DNA of 64,000 bases from Muricea muricata (Eukaryota; Cnidaria; Anthozoa; Malacalcyonacea; Plexauridae). The stretch is taken from the NCBI GenBank assembly GCA_963855995.1, contig OY979730.1, positions 8,719,300-8,783,299 on the forward strand, given 5' to 3'. This document shows, one piece after another, positions 1 through 11,872 of this stretch. The notes beneath the pieces are model-generated. The model was given only the letters and a program-made list of their open reading frames with translations. It was not told the origin of the DNA and did not search any database. The position numbers were made by a program, and so were the translations under genes. The first letter of the stretch is position 1; every line of letters starts with the position of its first letter.

Positions 1-135
1 GCTAGGTTAGGCTAGGTACTAGCTTTGAGGCCAGCTACTAGCCTGGTTAGGCTAGGTGCTAGCCCAGCTAGGATAGGATGGGTACTAGCCTGACCAGTTC
101 TGGGGCAAGCTGCCAGCCTAGTTAGGCTAGCTACT
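1..135. repeat. Degenerate CTAGG/TTAGGCTAG tandem repeat
   Basis: This stretch is built from irregular copies of words such as GGTTAGGCTAGG and TACTAGCC, with a period near 20 bp. It has no coding potential that I trust; the open frame on the minus strand is a by-product of the repeat. It probably continues beyond the left edge. Confidence 0.75.
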
Positions 136-177
136 AGCCAAGCTAATATCTCATTATGCATCATGCAACAAAGCATG

Positions 178-405
178 GCTATGACACAAAAGGACAGTAT
201 AGGGAATAGAGCCACTCAATTGAAGTTTGTGTGTTCACGCATATCGTATTAAGCATCTCATTACCATTATGCCAGCCAGTCAATATTGCATTTTCTGGCC
301 AACAAGAATGCTGAACTGGCTGGTGGCAGACGGTAAACTGCATAATGATAGGGCGCCGAGTCGCGCTGTTGAGTGGCCCTACTGTCCATTCCCTATACTG
401 TGACA
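178..405. mobile_element. Foldback MITE, family A (first copy)
   Basis: The ends are inverted repeats: CAGTATAGGGAAT near 195 pairs with ATTCCCTATACTG near 390, and GAGCCACTC pairs with GAGTGGCCC. The inner part (about 270-345) shares the words CAGCCAGTCAAT, TTTTCTGGCCAA and GAACTGGCTGGTGGCAG with the element at 44,548-44,771, so the two are one family. It lies just upstream of the first visible exon of the NATD1-like gene, probably in its intron. Confidence 0.75.
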
Positions 406-434
406 AAAGTACAAAAAATAATCATATCATCTAG

Positions 435-901
435 GCACTTCAAGTACACATCACGATTATGTTTATAGAGAAGGCAGTGCTTCAGTATCAGCTACTTGAT
501 GGTGAACAGAACATCATGGATTTTTATCACACTGGTGTGCCTGAAAGTCAAAGGGGAAAAGGAATTGCCAGCCAACTAGTCAGGGTAAAACTGAATGCTA
601 ATATATGTAACGAATATAGCACCCTAGGGTGGCGATCCTATTTTTTAAATATTCACAGCTCACTTTTAAAACCTTGTAGATAAATACAGACTTCATACAA
701 GTCAAAAACAGTGTATACACTTCTCATTTATCAACAGAATTTTTAAAGTTGGCACTAATTGAAATCCATTTCCTTCTTATATTTCAGGCTGCATTTTCAT
801 TTGTAGTTGCCAAGAATTTTACTGTTCGTCCAACATGTTCTTATGTGCAGCATTATATTGACAAAAATAAACCGGAAGAAATTATCCAAAGACTAGAATA
901 A
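435..901 (+). CDS. NATD1-like: NATD1-like GNAT-fold N-acetyltransferase, last two exons (5' part missing)
   Basis: Two exons are visible: 435-584 (after an AG at 433-434, donor GT at 585) and 788-901 (after AG at 786-787), ending in TAA at 899-901. The joined frame is open and phase 0. It reads through the motifs HTGVP and QRGKGIA, the latter fitting the acetyl-CoA-binding loop of GNAT proteins (Q/R-x-x-G-x-G/A), then VRPTCSYV and a C-terminal QRLE. The order and spacing match the small single-domain NATD1 family (about 110-120 residues; substrate not known). The visible part is 87 codons, so an N-terminal exon must lie further left, in the repeat-rich start of the window or outside it. AATAAA signals occur at 982-987 and 1007-1012. 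Function is inferred from family similarity; the ATG at 459 is internal, not the start. Confidence 0.86.
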
Positions 902-1815
902 GAACTGTTTACTTTTGAACATTTAGGAATCATAGATAGTTTTGAAAACTTATAGACTGATGCACACTATAAACTGTAAATAATAAATTATTTTTCACTA
1001 TACACCAATAAATTTATATTTAGTCACAAGGCCGAAAAATCAGAACCTGTTGAAAACAGGATGCAATAAATGTGGTTGTGGAGTGACATTAGACAGGTTC
1101 AGATTTGACTATCAATGCGCATTTTTTCTACACATAACAAAAAATTCTTATTATGCACTGCCTCTCCTGGTTAAATCAAAAAATGCAATTGATTGGCCAG
1201 AACCTGCATAATGAACATGAATAATGCGACTGCGCTTCTGTTCATTTCGTATTCTATGGTTCAGACTCTTTAGCAACCTAAAGGATCCAGGTTGCCATGC
1301 CGCTTTATTAGTCGAACTTTATTAGCGAAAAAAATATCGGCGTAATAAAAATAAACATGGCGTCCTGATAACTGATCATTATTATTGATCAAATTTCGTG
1401 CAAATTTTTGAATCTGTTGCGCCTGAAAAGCCAATGACAGCTAGTGAGTACAAATGTTTGAAAATTATTTTGTCGCAATATAGAGTTAAACACGTAGTTT
1501 ATACCGTCCAAAATGTTTTCGATGTTGAAATAATATGAAAAGAAATAAAACCTGGTTACCTTACCTCAGTTACCTCACCTGGAGTCTGCTCAATGACTCA
1601 GTCTAGGATTCAAAACTATTTAGACTATCACATGTGAATATGTACATGGTCACTACACGTACTGTTGTCCAGTATAGAATCTACAGTAAGCGTTGGACTT
1701 GTCACAACATGCAATACTTTAATATTCTTACTAAATATATAGTTGGTGCAAATATCTGGCACCAAAAAATGTGTTCCATCTTAATTCTTAATTAAGCCAG
1801 ACCAGCAGACCTTTC
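902..1815. other. Intergenic sequence after NATD1-like gene
   Basis: It contains the probable 3' untranslated region and poly(A) signals of the NATD1-like gene, then AT-rich sequence. I see no exon, RNA gene or clear repeat. Confidence 0.5.
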
Positions 1816-1951
1816 CAGGGTGCATTTGAAGTCTCGTACGCCGAAGATCTTCGGCGTGGGGTTTCAAAAATCATAATGTAATTTATAATAAAAGTCGGCG
1901 TACAATCATGAATCTTCGGCGTAAACTTTACACAGAATGCACCCTGGAGAC
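1815..1951. mobile_element. Small foldback element ending in CCAGGGTGCATT
   Basis: CCAGGGTGCATT at the left end pairs with AATGCACCCTGG at the right end. The interior carries a second inverted word, GATCTTCGGCGT against AATCTTCGGCGTAAA in altered form. It is about 135 bp with no ORF, so it is probably a MITE of unknown superfamily. Confidence 0.6.
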
Positions 1952-2008
1952 ATTTCCATGATGGAAAGTTCATCCTCATTTCTACTACTGCAAGTACCAC
2001 TTTGATAT

Positions 2009-2370
2009 GCCGGACTGCAGAGTATGGCAACTGCGCACCCAAGATTTTTTTCGGGTAAAAAATAGCGCACCTTGCAAGAAAATAGCGAAGACTTTCAGGG
2101 CACCTGCCGCACCAAGTCGACTATGTCTGGTGTTTTAGGAGACCTTAGAAACACTTCATTTTCACTTTTTATGTTCACAATTAGTTACACTATAACCAAG
2201 CTTTGAAATATAATGCAGTCCTTAAATACTTAGGCACACTTAAATATATTTTGGCGCACCTAGAAAACTTTTCCTGGCGCACCTGACCATTTTTGCGCAC
2301 CCATGCCCAAATTCTGGTCTTTGGCGCACCCAAGATCTTGAAGAAAACTGCCATACTCTGCAGTCTGGTT
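2009..2370. mobile_element. Foldback element with terminal ACTGCAGAGTATGGCA
   Basis: GACTGCAGAGTATGGCA near 2014 pairs with TGCCATACTCTGCAGTC near 2350. Just inside both ends lies GCGCACCCAAGAT in the same orientation, and further GGCGCACC words recur through the interior. No ORF. It is a non-autonomous element of about 360 bp; the superfamily is not recognisable. Confidence 0.65.
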
Positions 2371-3251
2371 AATATGTCACTTTTTTATGGTATTTGCCAT
2401 TCGGTTTAAACTGGCTGTCTCTGGGCTAAGGAGCTTGCCTTATGTAAGATTTGGAAAGTTTGTACTGTGCAACCGAAATATTGGGGGTATCAACCAAGAT
2501 ATCAAACTTCCCAGTCTGGGCCTAATATCTGGAATTGAATTCATCAGGTATTTACAGACAAGTACCAAAAGAGCAATTTTTATGATATTATGTTTATATA
2601 TTCCTCTGCTGAATATGATTTTTTGGTGCAAAACTACCACTGAACCGTACCACATGCAGAATTTTTATCTAGTTTAAACTTTCTGCAACAGACCATAGTG
2701 CAGCAGGAATTTCTCAAGTGGACCTGCTTCAGAAAATCTCCAGCTAATGCGACAAACTTTCCATTGTGGAGACCTTCCAAGTTTCCTGCAGTATCGTGAA
2801 ACTCCTGCAATTTAATTTATTTGCTTTTATGCAATTACATAGAGTGACATGTTCAGTCACATTTAGCCTAGCCCGGGCACCAGGCCGTACGAAAAATTCG
2901 ACCTCACACAAAAGCTGATGTTTCTTTAGTTTCCTGGCTTATTGGAGTAAACACGCTTTATTTAATCTGCTAGTGCTGAATGGATAATACTATATTTTAA
3001 GTTTTTTTGAACTGTAAAGATTGTTATTGTTGGTTATGCGATATTCACAGAATCTAAACTCTGTTTCAGGTGGAACACAATTAGATTAAGGTTTGTGTCA
3101 GGCTCGATTAATTCTATAAAACAGAGCCTGAAGAGTCTGTTTGGTTATGGCGAAGGATGTCTACTATTCTTAATGCAATTTGGCTTTGTGCCAGTCTTAG
3201 GGCCAAAAAATAACTGTTCAAATAACTGTTTAAAATATTTCTAATTTGCAG
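2371..3251. other. AT-rich sequence upstream of BOLA1-like exon
   Basis: This should hold the promoter and the first exon of the BOLA1-like gene, because the exon at 3252 opens with an acceptor site and lacks a start codon. I could not choose a start exon: several ATGs are present (for example near 3148-3160) but none gives a convincing frame and donor. Confidence 0.4.
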
Positions 3252-5974
3252 TCAGATTGACAAAGGCACTAAGAAGTGTGGTCAATATTAACAAGATTCC
3301 AAACCTGTTGTATTGCACATCCAGAGCTGAGGTGCGTTTAACACTGGGTGTTTAGATATTTTCTTTTGAATTTATCACATAAACTTTGCAACTGTTGCAT
3401 GTACAGTTGTGATCTATCATCTGATGTCAATTATAGATATATACCTTTCATTAGTATCATACTAAATTGCTGATGCCAGTTTTTATGACATAGAGGGGAT
3501 TTGGTTGCAGCATGTAAGTGGGTAAACCACTTGCCTTTTACCTTTAAGGTTGTGGGTTTGATTCTTATGTGAAGTACAGGACATAAACTTGTGGCTATCT
3601 TATAAGATATGAATTGATATTGGTGAGCAGACCAAATGAAATCTTTCACCTAAGGGGCTTGGTCATTGCCCTTGGTGAAGTGAAATTTGAAGGAAATTTC
3701 ATAGCAACTTGAGAATATCAAATCAAATTTCGAAGTCTTGAGATAGTCAAATGTGTAAAAATGAACACAGAAATTAAAGCAGGAAATGGCACCCCACTTG
3801 CCCCCAACCTAGCTACATGGTATGCCCTTTCTATGCTTAGCTAATTTCTAAGCACTTAGTATCATATTTAGCATTCCTGAGTTACCAAAATCTGAAATAC
3901 TTTTATGAAACAATTGAATGCTTAACCCATGATTTAATTGTTACATTAATTAGATATTTTATTAAACTCAATACAATATTTTTCCAGATGAGTAGACCAA
4001 TTGAAGAGGCCATCACTAACAAATTAACAAGTGAATTAAATGTAGGTATTAATTTAATCTCACATTTGATTTCATAACTAATAGATCATTCGATTGTACA
4101 CTGTACTTACAAATTAAAATTCGTATGTCCATATTATTGTTGATATTTATCCATTTTTTTAGCCATCATATTTAAATGTGATCAATGAGAGTTACATGCA
4201 CAATGTTCCAAAAGGTATTGCAGTAAATTCCAGTTGTGTTACTTTTTGTTATTTTTTTGTCACTTTGGGCAGTTCTCAAGACAACGTAAGGATTCTTTTG
4301 CATTACTTGCTCTGACTTGATGATAACAAGTCTGCCTCAATTTGTCAAATGGCTTGATGCATGTTGGCTCTCAACACTTGTTAGTAAGACTTTTTGTACA
4401 AGCTTGATTCAAGGTTTTCATGAGACTTGATTTTTTTCTTTCATCTTTTGACTTTTTCCTGGCATAAACTCTATTTTACCAGTGGTATGGGAGAAGGGGT
4501 CATTGCTCCTCCCCACGCATGCAGCCCTGCTTGGTGGGCCCCTCAGATATCAGATAATTGTATCAGCAGGTTAACATGGTCCTTAGAAATCCTGGAAAGT
4601 CCTTGAATTTGGAAAAACGATATTGTCAGACATTCCGACACTTATTACATTATTGCTTTGTTAGAAAGTGAATAGTAGTTTATTTACTTTATTTTATTAT
4701 ATGGTTATGGGTGTTTTACCGTAAACTAAAACACTCGTATTCTCCATATTTTCACGAGTTAAGATTGTAACGCATAAAAAACGCGTGTGTTTTCCCGCGG
4801 GATTTATATGTTCTGTGTTCGCTTGTTCCGATTTCTGACCATGTAATAAAAAGAACGTTTGTTTCACCACTCGAAAATAATATTCATATCTTCGCGCCAC
4901 CGTGTAATATCCTCTATATATACCGGTACACAGAGGCTGGGTTGTTTTACGAAGTCTACAGGCGGAAACTACCATGGTCCATGGTCAAATAAACACTCTT
5001 GAACTTGTGCATGCTTTATAGGCTCGGAAACACATTTCAAAGTCGTAGTCGTTTCCAAGAAATTTGAACAATTACCCTTAATACAGGTAAATTTATTAAT
5101 TATTAAATTGCATTTTGCATGCATACTGTATGTTACCACCAATCTGTCGTAGAAATCATGGCCGTGAAGGAGTCTTTATTGCAAAAGATCCACGGTAACT
5201 TGCACGAACTTTTGCCCTGACTTTCTCGATTAAATATATTGGTAATATTCTTTGTAAATAAGCTCACATGATGGGGATTAAAATGCTTGATTTATGTTTC
5301 GTTTTTGATCAGAAGTATTTAAAATACTCACAGTTTGTGTTTATCAGATATAATAAAGTACCCCTGCTCGCGATTTACGTGTTACGTAAACAAAACAAGT
5401 AGTCCTAGAATCCTAGAAAACAAGTAGTCCAAGTAGTCCTGTTTTTATATATCATTGCAGCCTGTCTTTTTTAAGCCTTGAATTTTCCTATAAACGCCTC
5501 TATCGTGCACAACCATTGGCATTGCCTTCCAGTCCTGACGAAAAAAAGAGTCAAACTCTGACAGCCAAGTGAAATATCTTCATTTCTTATTCAGAGACAC
5601 CGAATGGTAAATCAAATTTTACAAAATGAAATGTCAAACTCTGTACACGCCTTGTCAATTCAGGTTTGTGTCATGGAGATTATTCGCATGATGAGAGTAT
5701 ATTATTTCTCTGATAGCCTGTAGCTAAAAACTTTATGAAATTTTTGTTACATTGGTTAGTTATTTATTTTATTATTGTTAGATTTGTAATTTATTGATAT
5801 TATTTATTTATTTCTTTTGCATATACACGTATTTTTGTTGTATTTTTCATCTTTCAAACTTCATCATATTATTTAATTATATTTCTGTAACAGGCTAAAA
5901 CGCCGGAACAATGGGAAACATCAGAAGGAAAAATATCTAAGTCGCCTCCATGCCTTGGTGGTGCTGGCAGATAG
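3252..5974 (+). CDS. BOLA1: BOLA1-like BolA-family protein (mitochondrial type), six visible exons
   Basis: Exons: 3252-3331, 3988-4041, 4163-4214, 5022-5086, 5595-5663 and 5894-5974 (stop TAG at 5972). All have AG/GT borders and the phases agree. The first encodes a basic, hydroxyl-rich stretch (motifs LTKALRSVV and LLYCTSRAE) fitting a mitochondrial targeting peptide. The remaining 106 residues are a BolA domain: MSRPIEEAI, then NVINESYMHNVPKG with the conserved histidine region, SETHFKVVVVS with the helix-turn-helix-like core and its conserved histidine, RHRMVN, and the C-terminal SPPCLGG. BolA proteins bind [2Fe-2S] clusters with monothiol glutaredoxins; BOLA1 acts in mitochondria in redox and iron-sulfur homeostasis (family knowledge). 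The start-codon exon upstream is not identified. BOLA1 fits better than BOLA2 or BOLA3 because of the C-terminal tail. Confidence 0.93.
3470..3640 (+). repeat. Degenerate tRNA-derived SINE in BOLA1-like intron
   Basis: A tRNA-like segment is visible: AGTGGGTAAACCACTTGCC resembles an A-box half and GGTTTGATTCT a pol III B box. It has no tRNA fold good enough for a functional gene. It is intronic in the BOLA1-like gene and looks like an old SINE relic. Confidence 0.45.
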
Positions 5975-6885
5975 AAGACGATGATGATTGTACAAATATA
6001 GTAAGGATCGTAAACCGTCCAAACGGTTTTCAGATTACGTGAAAAGCAACTCCATATTGCCTCGGCCTTTGGATCAGATTTGGCCTGAAACTGTTTAGTA
6101 TTCAGACCATTGTCTATCTTAGTCAATTATCCAATAGGCGTAATTGACTAATGTAGATGCGGCAATGCGAACAAAATCTTCCATCACAGCCAGGAAGAGC
6201 ATCCTGAAATTAGTAAAATTACAAAGTTTGCTGGTGAAATGTAAAATTTATAGGGAAATTTGTTTAAAATGTTGGAAAATTTGGCTAAATTGTTGGAAAA
6301 TATAGCCCTGCGAGGTTCGCGAATGTTGTATATATTTGTATTTCGCACGAAAAAGGTACCATTCTGGAGCTAAAATTTTGCGAAAATAGTAACTTTCTCA
6401 CCGCGTAATATAACAACATTTTACCTTCAAACTTTGCAATTTTTCACTAATTTCAGGATGTTCTTTTTAGCTGTCGTGAAAATATTTTTCTCATTTTGCC
6501 TGGGTAAAAATTTGGTCTATAATATAAGAATTGTCTATTGCTTTATTGGAATTGCCTGAACTGCATAATTGCCGTTTTTGTATAAAATATATAGTTAAAT
6601 ACAAAGTCTTGAAATATATTTTTGGGGTTCCTAAGTAAAGCGTAGCAGGCCGTATATATAGACTATAGTTTGCGCTTTATAGTCTGCGTTTTCAGTCCAG
6701 ATTCCTTTAATTGTCTATCCGACACAAAAAGAAGAGTCGCTTTGCGCGATGTTAAAGTTTAGACTTTTCATGTTTCACGGCGGGTAATGATATTCATGTT
6801 GCCTTGGTGATGGCGTTGTGTTGATTTAAGAAACATAAACAAAACTGATGTCTGGCCTGTAAATATCGTGAAAGTATTGCCTTCA
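5975..6885. other. Intergenic gap between BOLA1-like and CIMIP2-like genes
   Basis: AT-rich sequence of about 900 bp holding the 3' UTR of the BOLA1-like gene and the promoter of the next gene. I see no AATAAA close after the stop and no clear repeat. Confidence 0.4.
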
Positions 6886-8875
6886 ATGATGCAGAATAAA
6901 CTCCCGGTTGTAACAACGAATCCTGAAATCTCTAAACATCCACGACATTTACCAGGGTAAGTTAAGTTCGAAACGCTTTGGTTTCACGAGCAGTGAGTAT
7001 TAATATGTATGCTATGTTATATAGAGATGCTAGTTTTCCATACTGTAATTGTCTGTGCTATGACGCGGTCATTTGAGTTCAAGAATTGCACAAAATCTTT
7101 GTAGAATAATGATTTTATGCTTAGATGAATTTTGCAAATATAATTGCTAGTATTTTGTTCCTGTTTATATGGAGCACATGTTTGCTGCAGAGTCACTGGA
7201 TATATATGCCTGTATTATATGTCCAGGCTACCAGCTAGTTAGCTATATTTGATATCTTACATGTATATTAAATATGTCATTAAAATATATTTATTATCAT
7301 AACAACTTACTGTTCTAAAATATTACAAATTATAAAATACTACAATGAAATTAAACAAAATTCTTTAAAAAGTTTGGCGATCACACGGCCCAATATTAGG
7401 TTGAAAAAATTATTAAACGTAATTTATTCGCTCAATTCTCCCAACTGCATTCATACATATTAAATATTGAATATGCTCTGAAATCTGTATGTAAAGGAAT
7501 GTGGATTGGTGGGAATTCCGAATCCACTATAGTTCCCATCCGGAAACCACTACTGGGAATCAAAATGCATGCCACTCAAAATCTGCCATGTTGTAAAGAC
7601 AAAGTTACATCCTCAGACGCAGTATAATCATATATTTTTGACAACATTGGACAAATTGGAACATTGGACAAAGTATTTCAGCGATGTATATTTTTTCCAG
7701 GTACACAGGCCATGTACACCAAGAGAATTTCCAATATGGCGAAACTTATGGTAACAAAACAGGGAGATTGTTATCGGAATATCGCACGGGCAAGCTTCAA
7801 GACAGCACGCTGGGTGTGAGAGGTAGAGGAGGCGATGCACAGATACCCTTTCCGACATATTACGATCAAGACCCGAGCCGCGTCATCGGAACACGGCCAA
7901 GAACCTGGGAACGCTGGCAACCGCAACACAAGTGTGACCTTCTGAACAGCAGTTCACGTGAAGGAGAAATCCGAGACTTTAATAAGGTAATTTATTGTGT
8001 ACTTTAGTAGACGGTAATATGCACAGTGAGATATTTTCCATATTGTCACAAGTGAAGAGATCACGTGATAATTTCCCGCCAATATTTTTGTGTTTTCAAA
8101 ATGGCGACTTTTGTAAGAGGAGCGAACTAATTTTCACATTTGTTCAAAGGAAAAAACAGCATGTTTTTGTCGGAACAAAATGAAAACATTGCAAGAAAAC
8201 TCGATAATGATGCACAAGTAGTGTAATAATATAATGAAATGAGTTGCAGTAGAGCTAAGTTTAAAGAATTGATATCGTGTCGAAAATTGAGGTTAAATTG
8301 CTTTCACCACTCGAAGATAAAATCCCCTACATCTCTCATTAATGTTGTTATCACGGGCGCACCGCGCAACTAGAAGGTTAATGGAGGGGGGGGGGGTGAT
8401 TCATGTATTTTCGTTCTCCTCGTCTACTTTCATTAGTGAATATAGGCTAGTTACGCCTCTGGTTGCCACGCAGTCAGCTTTTCAATCAAAAGCACATACA
8501 TCAATTCAGACTCAAGTTCTTCATGTGGGTAGGTAGAAGGAATGTTTAACTTTTGTGATATTTTTGAGCCTGCTGTACAACAGCTGTAAACAATGTTTTG
8601 TTCATGTGATCTACTAAAGTCGTCAACAATAATGTTACTTAGAGCCTAAAGCAGGTGTAGCAATGCTGAACACTTTTTGACAATGAGGACGGCGCACCAT
8701 CATTCAATCTGGTTTTTGTCAAGAAATTGTTGAATTTTTGCTGTGTATTTATCCCTTCTAGGCCGCTCAACAGCATCGAGAACAGTACAAAGACCACAGT
8801 GCAACCCGTCCCTCGATCGGCATCTTTGTTCAGCCCAATATTTCGCATCCTACCACTTCTCAGAGCTTCAGGTGA
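6886..8875 (+). CDS. CIMIP2/FAM166-like ciliary microtubule inner protein
   Basis: Exons: 6886-6956 (ATG at 6886; a second in-frame ATG follows directly), 7701-7986 and 8762-8871 or 8875. The phases agree: exon 1 ends in GG and exon 2 supplies the G, giving LPGYTGHV. The signature is that of the CIMIP2 (FAM166) family: PGYTGHV, then FQYGETYGNKT and, in the last exon, QQHREQYKD. These small proteins sit on the inner wall of axonemal doublet microtubules (family knowledge). Visible length is about 156 residues, shorter than typical relatives (about 200 or more). The 3' end is ambiguous: 8872-8873 is a GT donor, yet reading through gives TGA at 8873-8875. I favour one more exon before 9,700 but did not find it. 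Confidence 0.76.
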
Positions 8876-8949
8876 TTTACGAATCATGATGATCATCTAG
8901 TAACCTATGGTGGAACGAAGGCTTGATTACTAATTGAACAAGTTCATTG

Positions 8950-9260
8950 TCCTGGAAAAAACGCGCAAAATAAACAACTTGATTAATGTTGTTAACAACT
9001 TGTTGCAAGTTAATCTAAACAACTTTTACAACGTTGTACACTACATCCTGTCAACAACTGTTGTCAACAACCATTGTTCACAGTAGTTCACGATCGACAA
9101 TTATTGTTCATTCATTGCTGACAAGCTTCAACAAGTTTGTTTCATCAACTATTGTCGGCTCTTGTTCCAACAACATCGTCACAACTATTGTTCTTTGTCA
9201 ACATCGAGCAACTATTGATTGAACGAAACTCATCAACATTGTCAATTCAACAATTGTTGT
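8950..9260. repeat. Degenerate CAACAA/TTGTTG-rich simple repeat
   Basis: Words such as CAACAACTTGTTG, CAACTGTTGTC and AACAATTGTTGTTG recur irregularly, giving many short self-complementary pairs. No regular period. No coding content. Confidence 0.6.
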
Positions 9261-9702
9261 TGAACCTTGATAACAATATTGGTTAGGCGTCGTCAGCGAA
9301 CAACGTTGCATCAAGCTGATCAATTTTTGCGCGTGTGTTATAAGGTAAAGTAGTATAGGTACACGCATAAAACGAACTAGTTGTAACAAACCTGAAAACA
9401 AGTTGTAACATACGCTTCAAAAACATGATATAACAATGTTCTGTTAGCCTTAAATTGTGTTGTGAACTTAGTGACAATCTTGCTGCAACAGGTCTGTATC
9501 AGGGTTGTTGGGAAAACCTTAGAGTAAATCTGTTAACTCCATCAAAGTTGTTACAAATTATTAACAAGCTGTTGGCTTCGAGCAATCGACCAATTGCTTT
9601 GCCGTATTACAGTTGCTTTAATTAATACAGACATTTTCGGTCGAAGTCTAATCGTCGAAACGTATTTTTAGAGAAATTTTAATTTAAACGTCTTAAAGAG
9701 CA

Positions 9703-10897
9703 TTATATACTGTTTAACATTGTTGCCAAGTCATTGTCCACTTTCGCTCCTTCGATAAACTCTTCTAAGGATAATTTTCCATCGGCGTTTTTGTCCACTC
9801 TTTCAAATATTTCATTCGCCATATCTGCTGCACTACTGCCATCAACTAGATTTCCTGATAATTTCTCAATTGCAGTTAATATGCCTAGGAGTTCATCCCT
9901 GTAAGAAGAAGAAATGGCATATTCCCAACTTTATTTTAAAATACAGCAGCCAACATAAAAATCCATGTCAGCAAAATGAAAATTCATGTTCAATATGTTG
10001 CATAAAAAAAGCAAATATCTGCATTTTAAGTGTAACTTCCTGTAAAAAGCTGAATTTATGCAAATGCATTTCATTTTGCTCGTTTTGGGATTCAAGCATT
10101 TTCAGAATTCGAGCTTAATAAAAAATCTTTATCTTTCTATCGTATCCGAACGAAAGCAGCCAATATCTACAGGGTCAGGGAGACTAGGCAACATTACCCA
10201 CTTCTTGTTTCATCAATTCTTTTAACTGTATTTCAAACTAAAGTGATTTTATTGCTTATAGACACGCTCGCTGTCTTTAATTAATTTTTCTTCGTGATTT
10301 GATTCTTTTTACTTGGAGACAAAATTTCTACAATGACTCTACCTTGTTATATAAGAAAACTCATACTCCGAAGAACAACATCTTGTAAACTCAAGATATG
10401 AGCTACTTACAACAAGACAACAGTTTTGCGGTGATATGTTTCGACTCTGTTTCAAAGTCATTGTCATTACAAGATGTTGTTCTTCGGAGTATGTTTTTTC
10501 TTATATTTTATTAAATTGTTTGCTGGTAAAGGTTTTTGGATTACCTTGTTATATACCCGTTGCCATCAATATCATACATATTAAACGCCCATTTTAATCT
10601 TTCGTCCACTTCGCCTCTTTTCATAACCGACATCGACACGATCAATTCACGAAAGTCTAGCACACCATCGCCATTTTCGTCGAAAACCCGGAAAGTGTGC
10701 TCCGCGAACTCCGACGAGTCTCCATCGGGGAAGAAATTGGAATAAAGTTGTTTGAAATCGCTCAAAATCATTGTGCCCGTCTTGCTGTTCTTTTTGAATT
10801 CTTTGTAATATGCCTTTATTTCTTGCTGACTGAATGTTGTTGTTCTTGAAAGTTCGTTGAGATCTCGGGGCTTGATTTTGCTCTGATCTTTTCCCAT
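9703..10897 (-). CDS. Neuronal calcium sensor family protein (hippocalcin/neurocalcin/visinin-like), two exons
   Basis: Complement of join(9703..9898, 10545..10897). ATG at 10897, stop TAA at 9705-9703, 182 residues (family about 190). The intron splits an Arg codon and has GT/AG borders. The N terminus MGKDQSKI is the classical N-myristoylation sequence of NCS proteins (Gly2, Ser6). EF1 (about 37-48) is degenerate, as in the family. EF2 (73-84, DENGDGVLDFRE), EF3 (109-120, DIDGNGYITRDE) and EF4 (153-164, DKNADGKLSLEE) keep all Ca2+-ligand positions. NCS proteins switch between cytosol and membrane on Ca2+ binding and modulate receptors and kinases, typically in neurons (family knowledge). 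A further in-frame ATG lies 21 codons upstream, but it would bury the myristoyl glycine, so I reject it. The exact subfamily is not resolved by eye. Confidence 0.94.
10352..10505. mobile_element. Foldback MITE in the NCS intron
   Basis: AAGAAAACTCATACTCCGAA near 10,355 pairs with TTCGGAGTATGTTTTTTCTT near 10,485, followed inward by GAACAACATCTTGTAA against TTACAAGATGTTGTTC. The element is about 150 bp, has no ORF, and sits inside the single intron of the NCS gene. Confidence 0.75.
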
Positions 10898-11530
10898 TGT
10901 AGGAATTGTGTTAAATGTCTGTGTAGAAACAAGACTTGCGTTATAAACAGGGTGTTTCAAAAAACTTCCGCGTCGAAGGAATTTAGTGAACCTTGTTGGG
11001 GTAAAACCATGATTTTACTCTAAGCACTTTCATTAAGTTTCCCTGGCGCTTTATCGTTCTATAACATTGTTTTGTCTAGGTTATTAATGTATGCAAAAGA
11101 AATGTGAAGATATTTTTCTCGGGTTGTTAAAAAGGCCAGTTTTCCACATTTCAGACACGATGACTCGGCTGGTTTACAATTTTTGAAGGCGAAACTATCT
11201 GGTCATGAGCAACGGCCTTTCTCCAGGGGATGAACTATAAAGTGAGCAAACTTCGTTAAAAGATAATGGAAATTTTTAACGCACAGTTTGTAACATTGGA
11301 AATTCACGCGCTACACGATTTGTTGTAGAATATTTCTATAGTTCACTTCCTAGCCATCGTCTTGGGTAATAAAAGAAGTTGTCGATCCCCATTTACCTTT
11401 AATATTTCTCTCTAGATCTGGCGTATTTCAGATATTTACAGCAAGCGTATGTTTAATACCATGTTACCCTGGCTACAGAATTAATTTGGCTGAAGAGTGT
11501 TTTTCAAACACTGCACTCGTGGATATATAT
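10898..11530. other. Upstream region of the NCS gene
   Basis: It contains the probable promoter of the minus-strand NCS gene. One mobile-element-like terminus, ACAGGGTGTTTCAAAAAACT, starts near 10,949; its partner end is not seen. The word resembles the ends of the foldback at 17,782 and the sequence at 24,517. Confidence 0.4.
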
Positions 11531-11533
11531 ATA

Positions 11534-11850
11534 TTTATAATATAGCATTTGTAAATTCTGAACGCTGATTGGGTAAGAGCCGTGTTGATATAACTCTATG
11601 TCAACACGGAAAATTTCCCGCCACTCTTCTGTTGAAGTTCTTTGTGCTATATTATAAAAGAAATATAAAACATTTTTTCCGTGTTGATACACAGTTATAT
11701 TATCAACACTCGTGAAAATTGGAAAAACTCGAAATTGTGTGAAAACACTCCGCCCTGCGGGCGTCGTGTTTCCACACAATTTCTCGTTTTTCCAATTTCC
11801 ACTCGTGTTGATATAACTGTATATCAACACGAAAAATGTTTTATGTTTCT
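11534..11850. mobile_element. Hairpin + TIR-module unit (E1)
   Basis: Two parts lie side by side. A short module (11,534-11,669) is bounded by TTATAATATAGCA and TGCTATATTATAA and contains a CTGATTGG (CCAAT-type) word. Next to it is a long hairpin (11,671-11,850): TTTTTCCGTGTTGAT pairs with ATCAACACGAAAAA, and AAATTGGAAAAACTCG pairs with CGTTTTTCCAATTT, around a CG-rich loop CCGCCCTGCGGGCG. The same architecture recurs at 22.0, 22.5, 25.2, 28.4 and 44.2 kb. Confidence 0.6.
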
Positions 11851-11872
11851 TAAATATAATCATATATGTTGA

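Noticed and set aside
2387..2677. 96-codon plus-strand frame upstream of the BOLA1-like gene
   Set aside because: The opposite strand is also open over the same bases, composition is AT-driven, and no motif is present.
4697..4975. 92-codon minus-strand frame
   Set aside because: It is in an intron of the well-supported BOLA1-like gene, on the opposite strand, with no recognisable motif.
10898..10960. Upstream in-frame ATG of the NCS gene
   Set aside because: Starting there would place 21 residues before the MGK myristoylation site, which must be N-terminal in this family.
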